DNA from: Mumia sp. zg.B17
Lineage (GTDB): Bacteria; Actinomycetota; Actinomycetes; Propionibacteriales; Nocardioidaceae
Length of the DNA stretch: 64,000 nt
Assembly (NCBI RefSeq): GCF_019550915.1
Contig: NZ_JAHWCI010000003.1
Span: 160,897 to 224,896 of the forward strand
Reading direction: 5' to 3'
Shown piece after piece: positions 40,429 through 47,904 of the stretch. The number at the start of each line of letters is the position of its first letter. Within the stretch, counting starts at the first letter, position 1. The notes under the pieces were generated by a model. It saw only the letters and a program-made list of their open reading frames with translations, made no database searches and was not told the origin of the DNA. Made by a program: the position numbers and the translations under genes.

Positions 40429-40542
40429 GAGACGACGTTAGCGGGGTGCGGTCGACCGCGCGCTCGGCGCGCTTGCTTGGATTGACCGGGCAAGCAGTCG
40501 ACACTGGGGCTGGTACGAGGCGCGAAGGGCGGAGGCAACGAC

Positions 40543-41580
40543 ATGCGAGACCTCACCGTGGTGGGGCTGAGCGAGGACCAGAGGTACGTGGTTCTTCGCG
40601 GCCCGGTCGGTGAGCTGTTCCGCATCCCTGCCGACGACCGGTTGCGCGCCACCCTCAGGAACGACCGGGCACGACTCGGCCAGTTGGAGATAGCGATGGA
40701 CAGTGCACTGCGTCCGCGAGACATCCAGGCCCGGATCCGCCGGGGCGAGTCGCCGGAGGAGGTGGCAGCAGCAGCAGAGCTCCCCGTCGACCGGATCATG
40801 GGTTATGCCCACCCCGTGCTCGCGGAGCGAGAGCACATGGCCGAGCGCGCCCGCAAGGCGACGGTCCGTCGAAAGCACGCCCAGTCGAACGCACTGACCC
40901 TCGGCGAGTCGGTGGACACGACGCTGCGCGGACGCGGGCTCGACCCCGAGTCGGCGGCGTGGGACTCCTACCGGCGCGACGACGCCCGCTGGACGGTCAC
41001 CGTACGAGCGGGCGGGATCACCGCCGACTACGTCTTCGACCCCGCGGGGCGCTACACGTTCGCGGAGGATGCGGGCGGGCGCGAGCTGGTCGGGGACGTC
41101 CCCGACGCCAGCGACACCGCGATCGCCGACGCCGTCACGCGTCAGGTCGACGTGGTGGAGCTCGAGTCGGACCCGCGCGTCACGTCGTTGCGGCAGGCTC
41201 GCGCACGGCGCGCCGCAGCGGCGAGCGAGCGGGCCGACGAGCAGCTGAGTCTCAGCGACATCCCGGGCGTCGACGACGGAGAGCCCACGCTCGAGCTCGA
41301 CGCCGCCGAGGAGCGTGACGCCGCCGCGGTGGCCGCGCGCCAGGACGCGACCCGAGAGCGCGGCGGCCACGGCGACGCCCCCGACGCGGCGCCGAGGGAG
41401 AGCGAGCCCGAGGTCGAGCGCGCGGCCGGGCAGACGGCCGTACCCGACGGAGAGGTCCCCGAGGCCGGCGCGCCGGACGACGACCCGGCAGGTGAGCAGC
41501 CGCGCAAGCGCGCACCCCGGCGACGCGAACGACGTCGCGTCCCGTCGTGGGACGAGATCATGTTCGGCGACAAGGCCTGA
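40543..41580 (+). CDS. sepH: septation protein SepH
   Basis: Actinobacterial regulator of FtsZ ring assembly. The 345 residues begin with the DUF3071 domain (MRDLTVVGLSEDQRYVVLRG, then LRPRDIQARIRRGESPEEVA, a helix-turn-helix-like part with RIMGYAHPVLAERE) up to about residue 165. A long acidic, Ala/Pro-rich linker follows. The C-terminus ends in basic residues and PSWDEIMFG, the tail conserved in SepH proteins. GGAGG precedes the ATG. The proximity to hemH, suhB and DUF4193 is also seen in Streptomyces. Confidence 0.95.
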   Translation: MRDLTVVGLSEDQRYVVLRGPVGELFRIPADDRLRATLRNDRARLGQLEIAMDSALRPRDIQARIRRGESPEEVAAAAELPVDRIMGYAHPVLAEREHMAERARKATVRRKHAQSNALTLGESVDTTLRGRGLDPESAAWDSYRRDDARWTVTVRAGGITADYVFDPAGRYTFAEDAGGRELVGDVPDASDTAIADAVTRQVDVVELESDPRVTSLRQARARRAAAASERADEQLSLSDIPGVDDGEPTLELDAAEERDAAAVAARQDATRERGGHGDAPDAAPRESEPEVERAAGQTAVPDGEVPEAGAPDDDPAGEQPRKRAPRRRERRRVPSWDEIMFGDKA

Positions 41581-41600
41581 CGTCGCCCGAGACCACACGC

Positions 41601-41638
41601 ACGTGCGCCCCGCCCTCTCACGAGGTCGGGGCGCACGT
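41601..41638. terminator. convergent terminator after sepH
   Basis: A 12-bp perfect stem (ACGTGCGCCCCG with CGGGGCGCACGT) and two more pairs across a small bulge lie between the converging sepH and lipoprotein genes. Confidence 0.8.
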
Positions 41639-41661
41639 CGCTGTCAGCGGTGCGGCACGGG

Positions 41662-42030
41662 TCAGGCGGTGATGTCCACCGTGACCGAGCCGCGACAGAT
41701 CTGCACGACGGCGAGCTGCTTGCCGGCGGCCGTGAACGTGGTGCCGACGGTCACCGGAACCGACCGCACACCAGCCGGCTCCTGGCTCTCCGACACCGTG
41801 AGGATCGCCGTCGCCTCGTCCGGGTCGACGTCGATCGAGCCCACGCCCGCACTCACGCCGTCGACCAGGGGCGTGTTGGTCCCCTGCACGACGACCGTGC
41901 CGCCGTTGGCGGAACCGAGGCACCCGCTCGGGTCACCCTCGTCCGAGCCGCCGCACGCGACGAGGACGGCACCGAGGACGAGCGCGCCGAGTGCGCCCGT
42001 CGCCCGACGCCCGATGGATCGGCCTCTCAC
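41662..42030 (-). CDS. small lipoprotein of unknown function
   Basis: The start is placed at GTG 42030 because AAGGAG sits 5 nt upstream; an alternative GTG at 42036 overlaps the TM2 gene's stop. The 122 residues begin with RGRSIGRRATGALGALVLGA and a lipobox VLVAC, so Cys becomes the lipidated N-terminus. The mature part is a small beta-rich domain with two more cysteines (SGCLGSANGG and VVQICRGSVTV) that could form a disulphide. No family recognised. It follows the TM2 protein gene directly, as one operon. Confidence 0.78.
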   Translation of the reverse strand: MRGRSIGRRATGALGALVLGAVLVACGGSDEGDPSGCLGSANGGTVVVQGTNTPLVDGVSAGVGSIDVDPDEATAILTVSESQEPAGVRSVPVTVGTTFTAAGKQLAVVQICRGSVTVDITA

Positions 42031-42032
42031 CC

Positions 42033-42809
42033 TCACTCCTTGAGCGGGCGCCCGGAGGCGTCCGTCGTCCAGCCGTTGGCACCGACGAGGTACAAGATGC
42101 CTTCGACGAAGCCCCAGATCGCGCCGAGGCCACACGTGATGATGGTGACCACGATCTGGACCACGCCGATGGTCGTGAAGCCGAGATAGAAGCGGTGGAT
42201 ACCGAAGCCACCGAGCAGGATGCCGAGCAGACCGGCCACGAGCTTGCTCTTGGCCTCCGGCGCGTAGCCGTACGGAGCGCCGTAGGGCGGTTGCTGCTGC
42301 GGCGCTCCCTGCGGCGGTCCGTACGGCGGTCCGTACGGCGGCTGGCCGTAGCCGGGCGGCGGGGCGTACGGCGCCTGACCGGGGCCGGGCGGCGGGGCGT
42401 ACGGCGGCTGACCGGGGCCGGGCGGCGGGGCGTACGGCGCCTCTCCCGGGCCGGGAGCCGGCGGATCGTACGGCGGCGGCGGAGGCTCGTCACCCTGCGC
42501 GGGCACCGACGGCTGCTCGGCCGTCGGGCTGTCGCCGGGAGCCGGCGGATCGTACGGCGGCGGCGGAGGCTCGTCACCCTGCGCGGGCACCGACGGCTGC
42601 TCGGCCGTCGGGCTGTTGCCGGGAGCCGGCGGGTCGTACGGCGGCGGAGGCTCGTCACCCTGCGCGGGCACCGACGGCTGCTCGGCCGTCGGGCTGTCGT
42701 GCTCGTCCTCAGGGCTCTGCTGCGGCGTCGCCTCCGGGATCTCGTGGTCCGGCGTCGTGTGCTCCGGCGTCGGGTCGTCCGGATTCCCGGAGGTGGGTCC
42801 CTCGGTCAC
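42033..42809 (-). CDS. proline-rich TM2-domain membrane protein
   Basis: The start is probably GTG 42809 (258 residues; the frame is open to GTG 42842). The first about 175 residues are disordered: three 27-28-residue repeats containing SPTAEQPSVPAQGDEPPPP, then PYAPPPGPGQ repeats. The C-terminus is a TM2 domain with SKLVAGLLGILLGGFGIHRF, the acidic-free turn YLGFTTIGVVQ and a second helix, ending WGFVEGILYLVG. TM2 proteins are small two-helix membrane proteins of unsettled function. The proline tail would be cytosolic. The lipoprotein gene overlaps or abuts its stop. Confidence 0.88.
   Translation of the reverse strand: MTEGPTSGNPDDPTPEHTTPDHEIPEATPQQSPEDEHDSPTAEQPSVPAQGDEPPPPYDPPAPGNSPTAEQPSVPAQGDEPPPPPYDPPAPGDSPTAEQPSVPAQGDEPPPPPYDPPAPGPGEAPYAPPPGPGQPPYAPPPGPGQAPYAPPPGYGQPPYGPPYGPPQGAPQQQPPYGAPYGYAPEAKSKLVAGLLGILLGGFGIHRFYLGFTTIGVVQIVVTIITCGLGAIWGFVEGILYLVGANGWTTDASGRPLKE
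42453..42701. repeat. 84-bp tandem repeat (3 copies) in the TM2 gene
   Basis: Copies begin at 42453, 42537 and 42621. The first two differ by one base; the third is 81 bp, lacking one proline codon, with one further change. Each encodes a 27-28-residue unit. Near-identity suggests recent duplication and likely length variation between strains. Confidence 0.92.
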
Positions 42810-42906
42810 GTCTGGTGCGCTCCTTCGTCCTTGGCTGCCCACACCTTAGCGGTCGCCGGCCGAGGTCCCGGCGGACTACCGTGGGCACGACGACACGGGA
42901 GGCTCC

Positions 42907-43155
42907 ATGACGACCGACCAGGACATCCTCAGCTCGATCTCTTCGCTGGTGGCTGAGGAGAAGGACTTGCGCGAGCGCCGCGAGCGCGGCGACACCGACC
43001 CCGAGACCGAGCTCGCCCGGCTGCGCGAGCTCGAGACACAGCTCGACCAGTGCTGGGACCTCCTGAGGCAGCGACGGGCCAAGAAGGAGTTCGGCGACGA
43101 CCCCTCGACGGCCAAGGTCCGTCCGCCCGACGAGGTCGAGGGCTACCTCAGCTGA
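42907..43155 (+). CDS. DUF2630 family protein
   Basis: A small all-helical protein of 82 residues: QDILSSISSLVAEEKDLRER, then ELARLRELETQLDQCWDLLR, ending PPDEVEGYLS. This exactly fits the DUF2630 pattern of a two-helix, coiled-coil-like acidic protein. Function unknown. GGGAGG precedes the ATG. A stem-loop follows its stop. Confidence 0.92.
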   Translation: MTTDQDILSSISSLVAEEKDLRERRERGDTDPETELARLRELETQLDQCWDLLRQRRAKKEFGDDPSTAKVRPPDEVEGYLS

Positions 43156-43159
43156 TCTC

Positions 43160-43198
43160 GGGTGAGCCCGGCGCGCGTCGAGGTCGGCGGGCTCGCCC
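43160..43198 (+). terminator. possible terminator after DUF2630 gene
   Basis: GGGTGAGCCCG pairs with CGGGCTCGCCC (11 bp, one G-T wobble) across a 17-nt loop, 4 bp past the stop codon and 22 bp before the next start. No T-run follows. Confidence 0.5.
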
Positions 43199-43220
43199 AC
43201 GGTCGGGCTAGCCTGGCCAG

Positions 43221-44258
43221 ATGAGTCGGCTCGCGCGATCAGACCGGCACGCCATCCTCGTCGACGCCGGATACCTCCTCGCTTCGTCGGCGCAGGTACT
43301 CGTGGGCACCTCGCTGCGCCGGGCGGTGGCGGTGAGCTGGGAACGGCTGGTGACGGGCATCAAGACGTCGGTCGCCGAGAACACCGACACCCGGCTGCTC
43401 CGGGTGTTCTGGTACGACGCCGCCAACGCGCAGGCGGCACGGGCTCTGTCGGAGGAGCACAACCTCATCTCGCTGCTGCCCGACGTCAAGTTGCGGCTCG
43501 GGCGGGTCAACAACGAAGGCGCTCAGAAGGGCGTCGACACGAGGATCGCGCTCGATCTCGTCAACCTCGCGCTCCAGGGAGCGGTCTCGGAGATCTTCCT
43601 CGTCTCCGGCGACGACGACCTGACCGAGGCGGTCGACATGGCGCAGGACTACGGCGTGCGCGTGACGCTCTTCAACGTGCCCAACGACGACTCGCGCATC
43701 GGCATCCACGCGACCGCGATGAACCTCGCCAGGGTGGTCGACGGACGACAGCGCATCCCCGTCGAGCTGCTTCGCACCGCGATCACGCCGTCACCGCGAC
43801 CGCGCGAGGTCCCCGCTGACGAGCCGGCCCCCGCCGCCGCGGTGGGTGAAGCGGCCGCGACCGTGACGCCGCGGTTGAGGATCCCGACGCCCTCGGACGT
43901 CGCACGGTTGCACCCGGCCCCACCGTTGGGCCAGCCCGAGCGCCTGGAGCCCGCCGTGTCGTTGGCCTACAGCAGCACCACAGGACAAGGTGGCGCCAAT
44001 CGTGGCGACCCTGACGCGGACCTGCGCGCGGTGATCCCCGAGGTCGTCCGCACCGTCGTCCGCAACTGGCTGGACTCAGCGAACCAGGCCGACCTCCGCG
44101 ACCTCGTCGCCACCCGCCCGACGATCCCCGGAGACGTCGACTCGACCCTCCTGAACGACCTCGTCGCACACAGCGACGACCGCTACCGCGTGCTCCAGAC
44201 CGAGACCCGCTGGCAGCTGCGAGAGGCGTTCTGGTCCGAGATCGACAAGCACCTCTGA
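43221..44258 (+). CDS. NYN (PIN-like) domain ribonuclease family protein
   Basis: 345 residues. The N-terminal NYN domain has its acidic catalytic set: Asp in AILVDAGYLL, Asp in KGVDTRIALDLVNLAL and the SGDDDLTEAVDMAQ motif. A linker rich in Pro and Ala follows from residue 195. The C-terminal about 90 residues form a helical OST-HTH-like or winged-helix-like region (VVRNWLDSANQADLRDLVAT). The enzyme probably cleaves RNA; the target is unknown. It converges on a TetR gene with 13 bp between stops. Confidence 0.88.
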   Translation: MSRLARSDRHAILVDAGYLLASSAQVLVGTSLRRAVAVSWERLVTGIKTSVAENTDTRLLRVFWYDAANAQAARALSEEHNLISLLPDVKLRLGRVNNEGAQKGVDTRIALDLVNLALQGAVSEIFLVSGDDDLTEAVDMAQDYGVRVTLFNVPNDDSRIGIHATAMNLARVVDGRQRIPVELLRTAITPSPRPREVPADEPAPAAAVGEAAATVTPRLRIPTPSDVARLHPAPPLGQPERLEPAVSLAYSSTTGQGGANRGDPDADLRAVIPEVVRTVVRNWLDSANQADLRDLVATRPTIPGDVDSTLLNDLVAHSDDRYRVLQTETRWQLREAFWSEIDKHL

Positions 44259-44271
44259 GCACGTCGACTCG

Positions 44272-44895
44272 TCAGGGGCTGAGATAGCGGTCCAGCATCA
44301 GCAGGAGCTCTTCGTCCAACGGGTCGAGACGGTCCTCTCCGACGAAGACCGGCCCGGTGATGACGAACGACCAGGCGTCGAGCAGGACCGCCGCCGCCAT
44401 GATCGAGGCGTCTCCGGCTCGGATCGACCCGTCGCTCTGCCCGTCGCGGATCAGGTCCTCGAGGAGCTGGGTCTGCTCGTTGGTGCTGCTCCCCCGTCGG
44501 TGGAGGAGGTAGGTCGCGATGAACTCCGGGTCGAGCTCGATCACGCGCCGCAAGAACGGCAGTCGCCGGGTGTGCTGCACGATCGCGACCGAACCGCGGA
44601 CGAGCACCGACCGGGCGTCGTGTGCCGAGACCTGCCCCATCGCGAGCTGCATGACGTTGCGGAACTCGCGGGTGAAGAGGTCGGCCACGACACCGGCGCC
44701 GTTGGGCCAGGTGCGGTAGAGCGTCGCCCGTGACACGTCGGCCCGGCGGGCGAGGTCCGCCATGGTGAAGCCGCGCAGGCCCACCTCCTCGACGATGTCG
44801 CGCGCCGCGTCGAGCACGCGATCACGCGGGATCGCGTTGTGCGCCCTCAGCGGCACTGTCGAACGGTCACGGTCGGGGCCTTGCTGAGGAGCCAT
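44272..44895 (-). CDS. TetR-family transcriptional regulator
   Basis: The 207-residue protein has the N-terminal HTH (VGLRGFTMADLARRADVSRA, then TLYRTWPNGAGVVADLFTRE) and a helical C-terminal ligand domain. No cognate gene is obvious: NYN converges and an exported protein diverges from it. A short palindrome at 44914-44924, 18 bp upstream, suggests autoregulation, perhaps with control of the divergent exported-protein gene. Confidence 0.92.
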   Translation of the reverse strand: MAPQQGPDRDRSTVPLRAHNAIPRDRVLDAARDIVEEVGLRGFTMADLARRADVSRATLYRTWPNGAGVVADLFTREFRNVMQLAMGQVSAHDARSVLVRGSVAIVQHTRRLPFLRRVIELDPEFIATYLLHRRGSSTNEQTQLLEDLIRDGQSDGSIRAGDASIMAAAVLLDAWSFVITGPVFVGEDRLDPLDEELLLMLDRYLSP

Positions 44896-44913
44896 GGCGG
44901 TGACCGTACCAGC

Positions 44914-44924
44914 GTTGTACCAAC
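44914..44924. promoter_or_regulatory. short palindrome GTTG-TAC-CAAC upstream of TetR gene
   Basis: An 11-bp perfect hyphenated palindrome in the 82-bp divergent region. TACCA occurs twice, 11 bp apart (GTACCAGCGTTGTACCAACC). The position fits a TetR autoregulatory operator, but the site is short. Confidence 0.4.
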
Positions 44925-44977
44925 CTCCGAACCACGCGTGCGGTGGCGCAGACCTCGAGGTCGCCTAAGGTCGGACC

Positions 44978-45703
44978 GTGACCCTCCGTCGTCTGCTGGC
45001 CGTCGTCGTCGCCGTCCTCGGCGGGTGCCTGGTGACCTCCGGGCTGACCTCGCCTGCCCATGCCGCCTCGGGACGGGTCATGAGCACCAGCGCCACCCTC
45101 TACCGGAACTGCTTCGGACACCCCTTCTCGTACGCCCTGAGCGGTGTCGCCCCGGGTTGGACTCTGACCGTCGACCTCGTCGCCGGGACCGGCCGGGTGG
45201 TCGACCGGACGACCGTCGCCAGCACCGCCGGAGCGGCCGGCCGAGGTGCCTTCCGGATCTGCGCGGGCGCGGTGAGGCCGGGCACGTTCACGGTCCGGTC
45301 TCGCGTCACCTGGTCGTCGGCGACCGGCCGAGCACCCCTCGTGCTCGCCTCGACGCGGCTGACCCTGCGGCGGCCGCGGACAGCGACGTCGGTGTCGGTG
45401 CGCCCTCGCAGGCCACGCGTCGGCTCCGTGCTGCGGGTGGGGACGAGCGTGCGGGTCGCCCGGCCGTACGGGTTCTTCCCCGAGGCTGGGGTCCGGGTGA
45501 AGGCCTACGTCCGGCACCGGGGAGCGTGGCGACGCGTCGGGCCGGTGCGGACCACCCGTGCGGACGGCACCGCGACGTTCCGTGTGCGATGGCGGTGGAC
45601 GGCGCCCCGCAAGGTCCGTGTGAAGGCGGTCCGCAACGCGTACCACGACCGGTCACGCTCGCGAGCTGTCACGGTTCGCAGCCGTCCGGCCAAGCGCCGC
45701 TGA
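44978..45703 (+). CDS. secreted hypothetical protein
   Basis: 241 residues from a GTG start. The signal peptide is clear (TLRRLLAVVVAVLGGCLVTS, cleavage after AHA). The mature part is basic and beta-rich with two Ig-like or adhesin-like stretches (VSVRPRRPRVGSVLRVGTSV, later FFPEAGVRVKAYVRHRGAWR and RTTRADGTATFRVRW), typical of small actinobacterial surface proteins. Two cysteines (NCFGH, RICAG) may form a disulphide. No enzymatic motif. Confidence 0.82.
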   Translation: MTLRRLLAVVVAVLGGCLVTSGLTSPAHAASGRVMSTSATLYRNCFGHPFSYALSGVAPGWTLTVDLVAGTGRVVDRTTVASTAGAAGRGAFRICAGAVRPGTFTVRSRVTWSSATGRAPLVLASTRLTLRRPRTATSVSVRPRRPRVGSVLRVGTSVRVARPYGFFPEAGVRVKAYVRHRGAWRRVGPVRTTRADGTATFRVRWRWTAPRKVRVKAVRNAYHDRSRSRAVTVRSRPAKRR

Positions 45704-45818
45704 GCGGTCAGCGGCCGTCTGCGGGGCGACGAAGGCGCGGAACGAGACGAGCCTCACGGCCCTCGGAGCGCCGCCACGCGCCGGGCCCCGCGCACCCTCG
45801 AGACTGCCCCCGGACCTG

Positions 45819-45824
45819 CTAGGC
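45819..45824 (+). promoter_or_regulatory. probable -10 box of the cold-shock gene
   Basis: TAGGCT fits the actinobacterial TANNNT -10 pattern and would start transcription near 45831, giving a leader of about 165 nt before the csp ATG. No clear -35 is visible. Confidence 0.45.
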
Positions 45825-45865
45825 TTCCAGCAGTAGTTGTTCGGTTCAGCGCAGGTGGGTACGTC

Positions 45866-45901
45866 GGCGCCAACGGTTTCAACGTTGGTGCCTTTGTCTT
45901 A
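45866..45901 (+). promoter_or_regulatory. hairpin plus T-rich tract in the csp leader (attenuator or thermo-responsive element)
   Basis: GGCGCCAACG pairs with CGTTGGTGCC (one G-T wobble) around a 7-nt loop and is followed at once by TTTGTCTTA. It looks like an intrinsic terminator, yet lies about 100 nt upstream of the cold-shock start codon. Long structured leaders are well known for csp mRNAs. Confidence 0.55.
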
Positions 45902-45998
45902 TCTGGGCCGAAGCGCCCCCGCGACCATCGTGTGGGTGGAGCAACGCTGCACGGGGGTCGACAACGGTCGGCTCCACAGTTCGACGAAAGAGCAAGAA

Positions 45999-46202
45999 AT
46001 GTCGCAAGGCACCGTGAAGTGGTTCAACGACGAGAAGGGCTTCGGCTTCATCGCGCAGGATGGTGGCGGTGACGACGTGTTCGTCCACTACACCGCGATC
46101 ACCGGGAACGGCTTCCGCACCCTGGCCGAGAACCAGCGCGTCGAGTTCGACGTCACCCAGGGCCAGAAGGGCCCCCAGGCGGAGAACGTTCGCGCTATCT
46201 GA
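45999..46202 (+). CDS. csp: cold-shock protein, CspA family
   Basis: The 67-residue single OB-fold RNA chaperone starts at ATG 45999 ([10 protein letters not shown]); upstream in-frame residues belong to the leader. RNP1 (KGFGFIAQD) and RNP2 (DVFVHYTAI) are intact. Expression is probably controlled by the long structured leader. A perfect 18-bp-stem terminator follows. Confidence 0.97.
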   Translation: MSQGTVKWFNDEKGFGFIAQDGGGDDVFVHYTAITGNGFRTLAENQRVEFDVTQGQKGPQAENVRAI

Positions 46203-46230
46203 GAAGGCGTCTCGTCCCCGAGACTTCTGA

Positions 46231-46268
46231 CGAAGGCCCCGACACCGGAACCGGTGTCGGGGCCTTCG
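46231..46268 (+). terminator. strong terminator after csp
   Basis: A perfect 18-bp inverted repeat (CGAAGGCCCCGACACCGG and its complement) with a two-base centre, 28 bp past the csp stop. Confidence 0.85.
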
Positions 46269-46390
46269 TACGTCTGGCGGACGATGTCTTGTCCGTCCGT
46301 CCAGGTCGAGCGCGCTCCGTACCCCCGCAGCGGAGCCCGCTCGACCTGAACGCATCCCCATCCCAGCCCTGCCGGGTCAGCGGGCGCAAG

Positions 46391-46462
46391 GGTTGCACGG
46401 GGTTGCAACGCTCGCCCGGGCACGATCGTCGGCCGTGAGAGCGCACACGTGAGAGCGCACAA
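46391..46462. promoter_or_regulatory. two sets of tandem short repeats upstream of GAF regulator gene
   Basis: GGTTGCACGG and GGTTGCAACG lie end to end at 46391-46410 (10-bp period). Further down, GTGAGAGCGCACAC and GTGAGAGCGCACAA lie end to end at 46435-46462 (14-bp period, one difference). The whole 46269-46572 gap has no ORF I can support; these repeats are its only structure and could be activator sites. Confidence 0.45.
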
Positions 46463-46572
46463 GGGACGAGAAAGCCGCGAGAAAACCTGGGCTGACCGGT
46501 TCGCCGGGTCTACGGTGGGGCGCAGGAAACGACATCCCGCCGCGGGCGACGGGGACCGGAAGGCCGGGGGGC

Positions 46573-47901
46573 ATGGCGGGATCAGGGGCGACAAGGCGTC
46601 CGTCGACGACGTCGGTGGACCTGCGCAGCCTGTACCGCGTGCGCTCCGACGTCCTCGCCGGGCGGTCCTCCGCGGTCCAGCCCCGGGCCGTCGTCCGTGC
46701 CTCGTGGGACCGCTCCCGGACTCACGGGCTGAGCCCTGACGGGGTTCCCCCCACACCGCCGGCTGCACCGGGAGAGGTCGAGGCCGGGCGCTCCGCAAGC
46801 GCGATGCGCCCGCTGGTCGACCAGCTCGCTGAGCTGCTGCGCGACGCGCTCGACTCGGCGGGCATGCTCCTCGCGATCACCTCGCCCGACGCGACGATCC
46901 TGTGGCGAGCCGGCAACGCCCCCCTGCGCCACCACGCCGACGAGCTCGGCATGGTCCCGGGAGCGACGTGGGCCGAGGGCAACGTCGGCACCAACGCGAT
47001 CGGCACGGCGCTCGTCGAGGGTGCGCCGGTCGGCATCCACGCCGCCGAGCACTTCGCCGAGGAACACCTCCCCTGGTCGTGCGCCGCATCCCCGGTCCGT
47101 GACCCGCTGACCGGAGAGCAGGTGGGCGTCGTCGACCTGAGCTATCGCCAGCGCGCGGTCAACCCGCTCGCGCTCCCGCACGTGGTGATGGCGTCGCAGC
47201 TGGCCCAGGCTCAGCTGCGGCAGGTCTACCACGACAACGCCGACCGCCTCCGGACGCACGCAGGGCCGATGCTCGCACGCCTCGGCGGCCCCGCCATCGC
47301 AGTCACGCGGGACGGCATCTCCGCCGCCACAGTCGGCACCGAGCCTCCCGCGCGGGTGCTGCTGCCGTCCGACATGACACCTGGCGCGCTGTGGCTCCCT
47401 CAGCTCGGGAACGTCGTCGCCGAACCGGTGCCGGACGGCTGGCTGCTCCGCCTCTCCGAGGACGGTTCCGACCGAGACCCCATGACGCTCGTGCGTCTCG
47501 ACCTCACCTCCACGCCGACCGTCGTCGAGGTGACCAGCTCGAGCGGCTCGTGGACCCATGCGCTGTCGCCCCGCCACTCCGAGATCCTGCTATCGCTCGT
47601 ACGTCACCCCGAGGGCCGTTCGGCCTCCGAGCTGTCGGACGACCTCTTCGCGGACCCGTCACGAACGGTGACCGTCCGGGCCGAGATGTCCCGTCTGCGC
47701 CGGACCCTCGGAGGGGTGCTCGGCGCGATGCCGTACCGGATCAGCGAGGCGGTGAAGACCGATGTCGTGCTGCCGGACGACGCCGCGCGGCTGCTGCCGG
47801 GATCGGCGGCGCCGGTGGTCGTCCGGACTCGCGAGGACCTGGCAGCCGAGATCCGCAGCGGCGGCGGTGGCACGCCCGCCGGCCGGCACCGCGCCTACTG
47901 A
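46573..47901 (+). CDS. GAF-domain transcriptional regulator (AcoR-like N-terminus, no AAA+ domain)
   Basis: 442 residues. After a variable N-terminus with VVRASWDRSRTHGLSPDG, a GAF sensor covers about residues 90-215 (ILWRAGNAPLRHHADELGMV, then ATWAEGNVGTNAIGTALVEG and HAAEHFAEEHLPWSCAASPV). This is the pattern of acetoin/alcohol catabolism regulators. The sigma-54 AAA+ module is missing. Instead the C-terminus has a winged helix (LSPRHSEILLSLVRHPEGRS, then VRAEMSRLRRTLGG). Such proteins typically control dehydrogenase genes, none of which are adjacent. The start is uncertain. Confidence 0.85.
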   Translation: MAGSGATRRPSTTSVDLRSLYRVRSDVLAGRSSAVQPRAVVRASWDRSRTHGLSPDGVPPTPPAAPGEVEAGRSASAMRPLVDQLAELLRDALDSAGMLLAITSPDATILWRAGNAPLRHHADELGMVPGATWAEGNVGTNAIGTALVEGAPVGIHAAEHFAEEHLPWSCAASPVRDPLTGEQVGVVDLSYRQRAVNPLALPHVVMASQLAQAQLRQVYHDNADRLRTHAGPMLARLGGPAIAVTRDGISAATVGTEPPARVLLPSDMTPGALWLPQLGNVVAEPVPDGWLLRLSEDGSDRDPMTLVRLDLTSTPTVVEVTSSSGSWTHALSPRHSEILLSLVRHPEGRSASELSDDLFADPSRTVTVRAEMSRLRRTLGGVLGAMPYRISEAVKTDVVLPDDAARLLPGSAAPVVVRTREDLAAEIRSGGGGTPAGRHRAY

Positions 47902-47904
47902 GGG

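Noticed and set aside
44272..47901. horizontally acquired island in the accessory part
   Set aside because: No integrase, transposase, tRNA or flanking repeat and no clear change in base composition.
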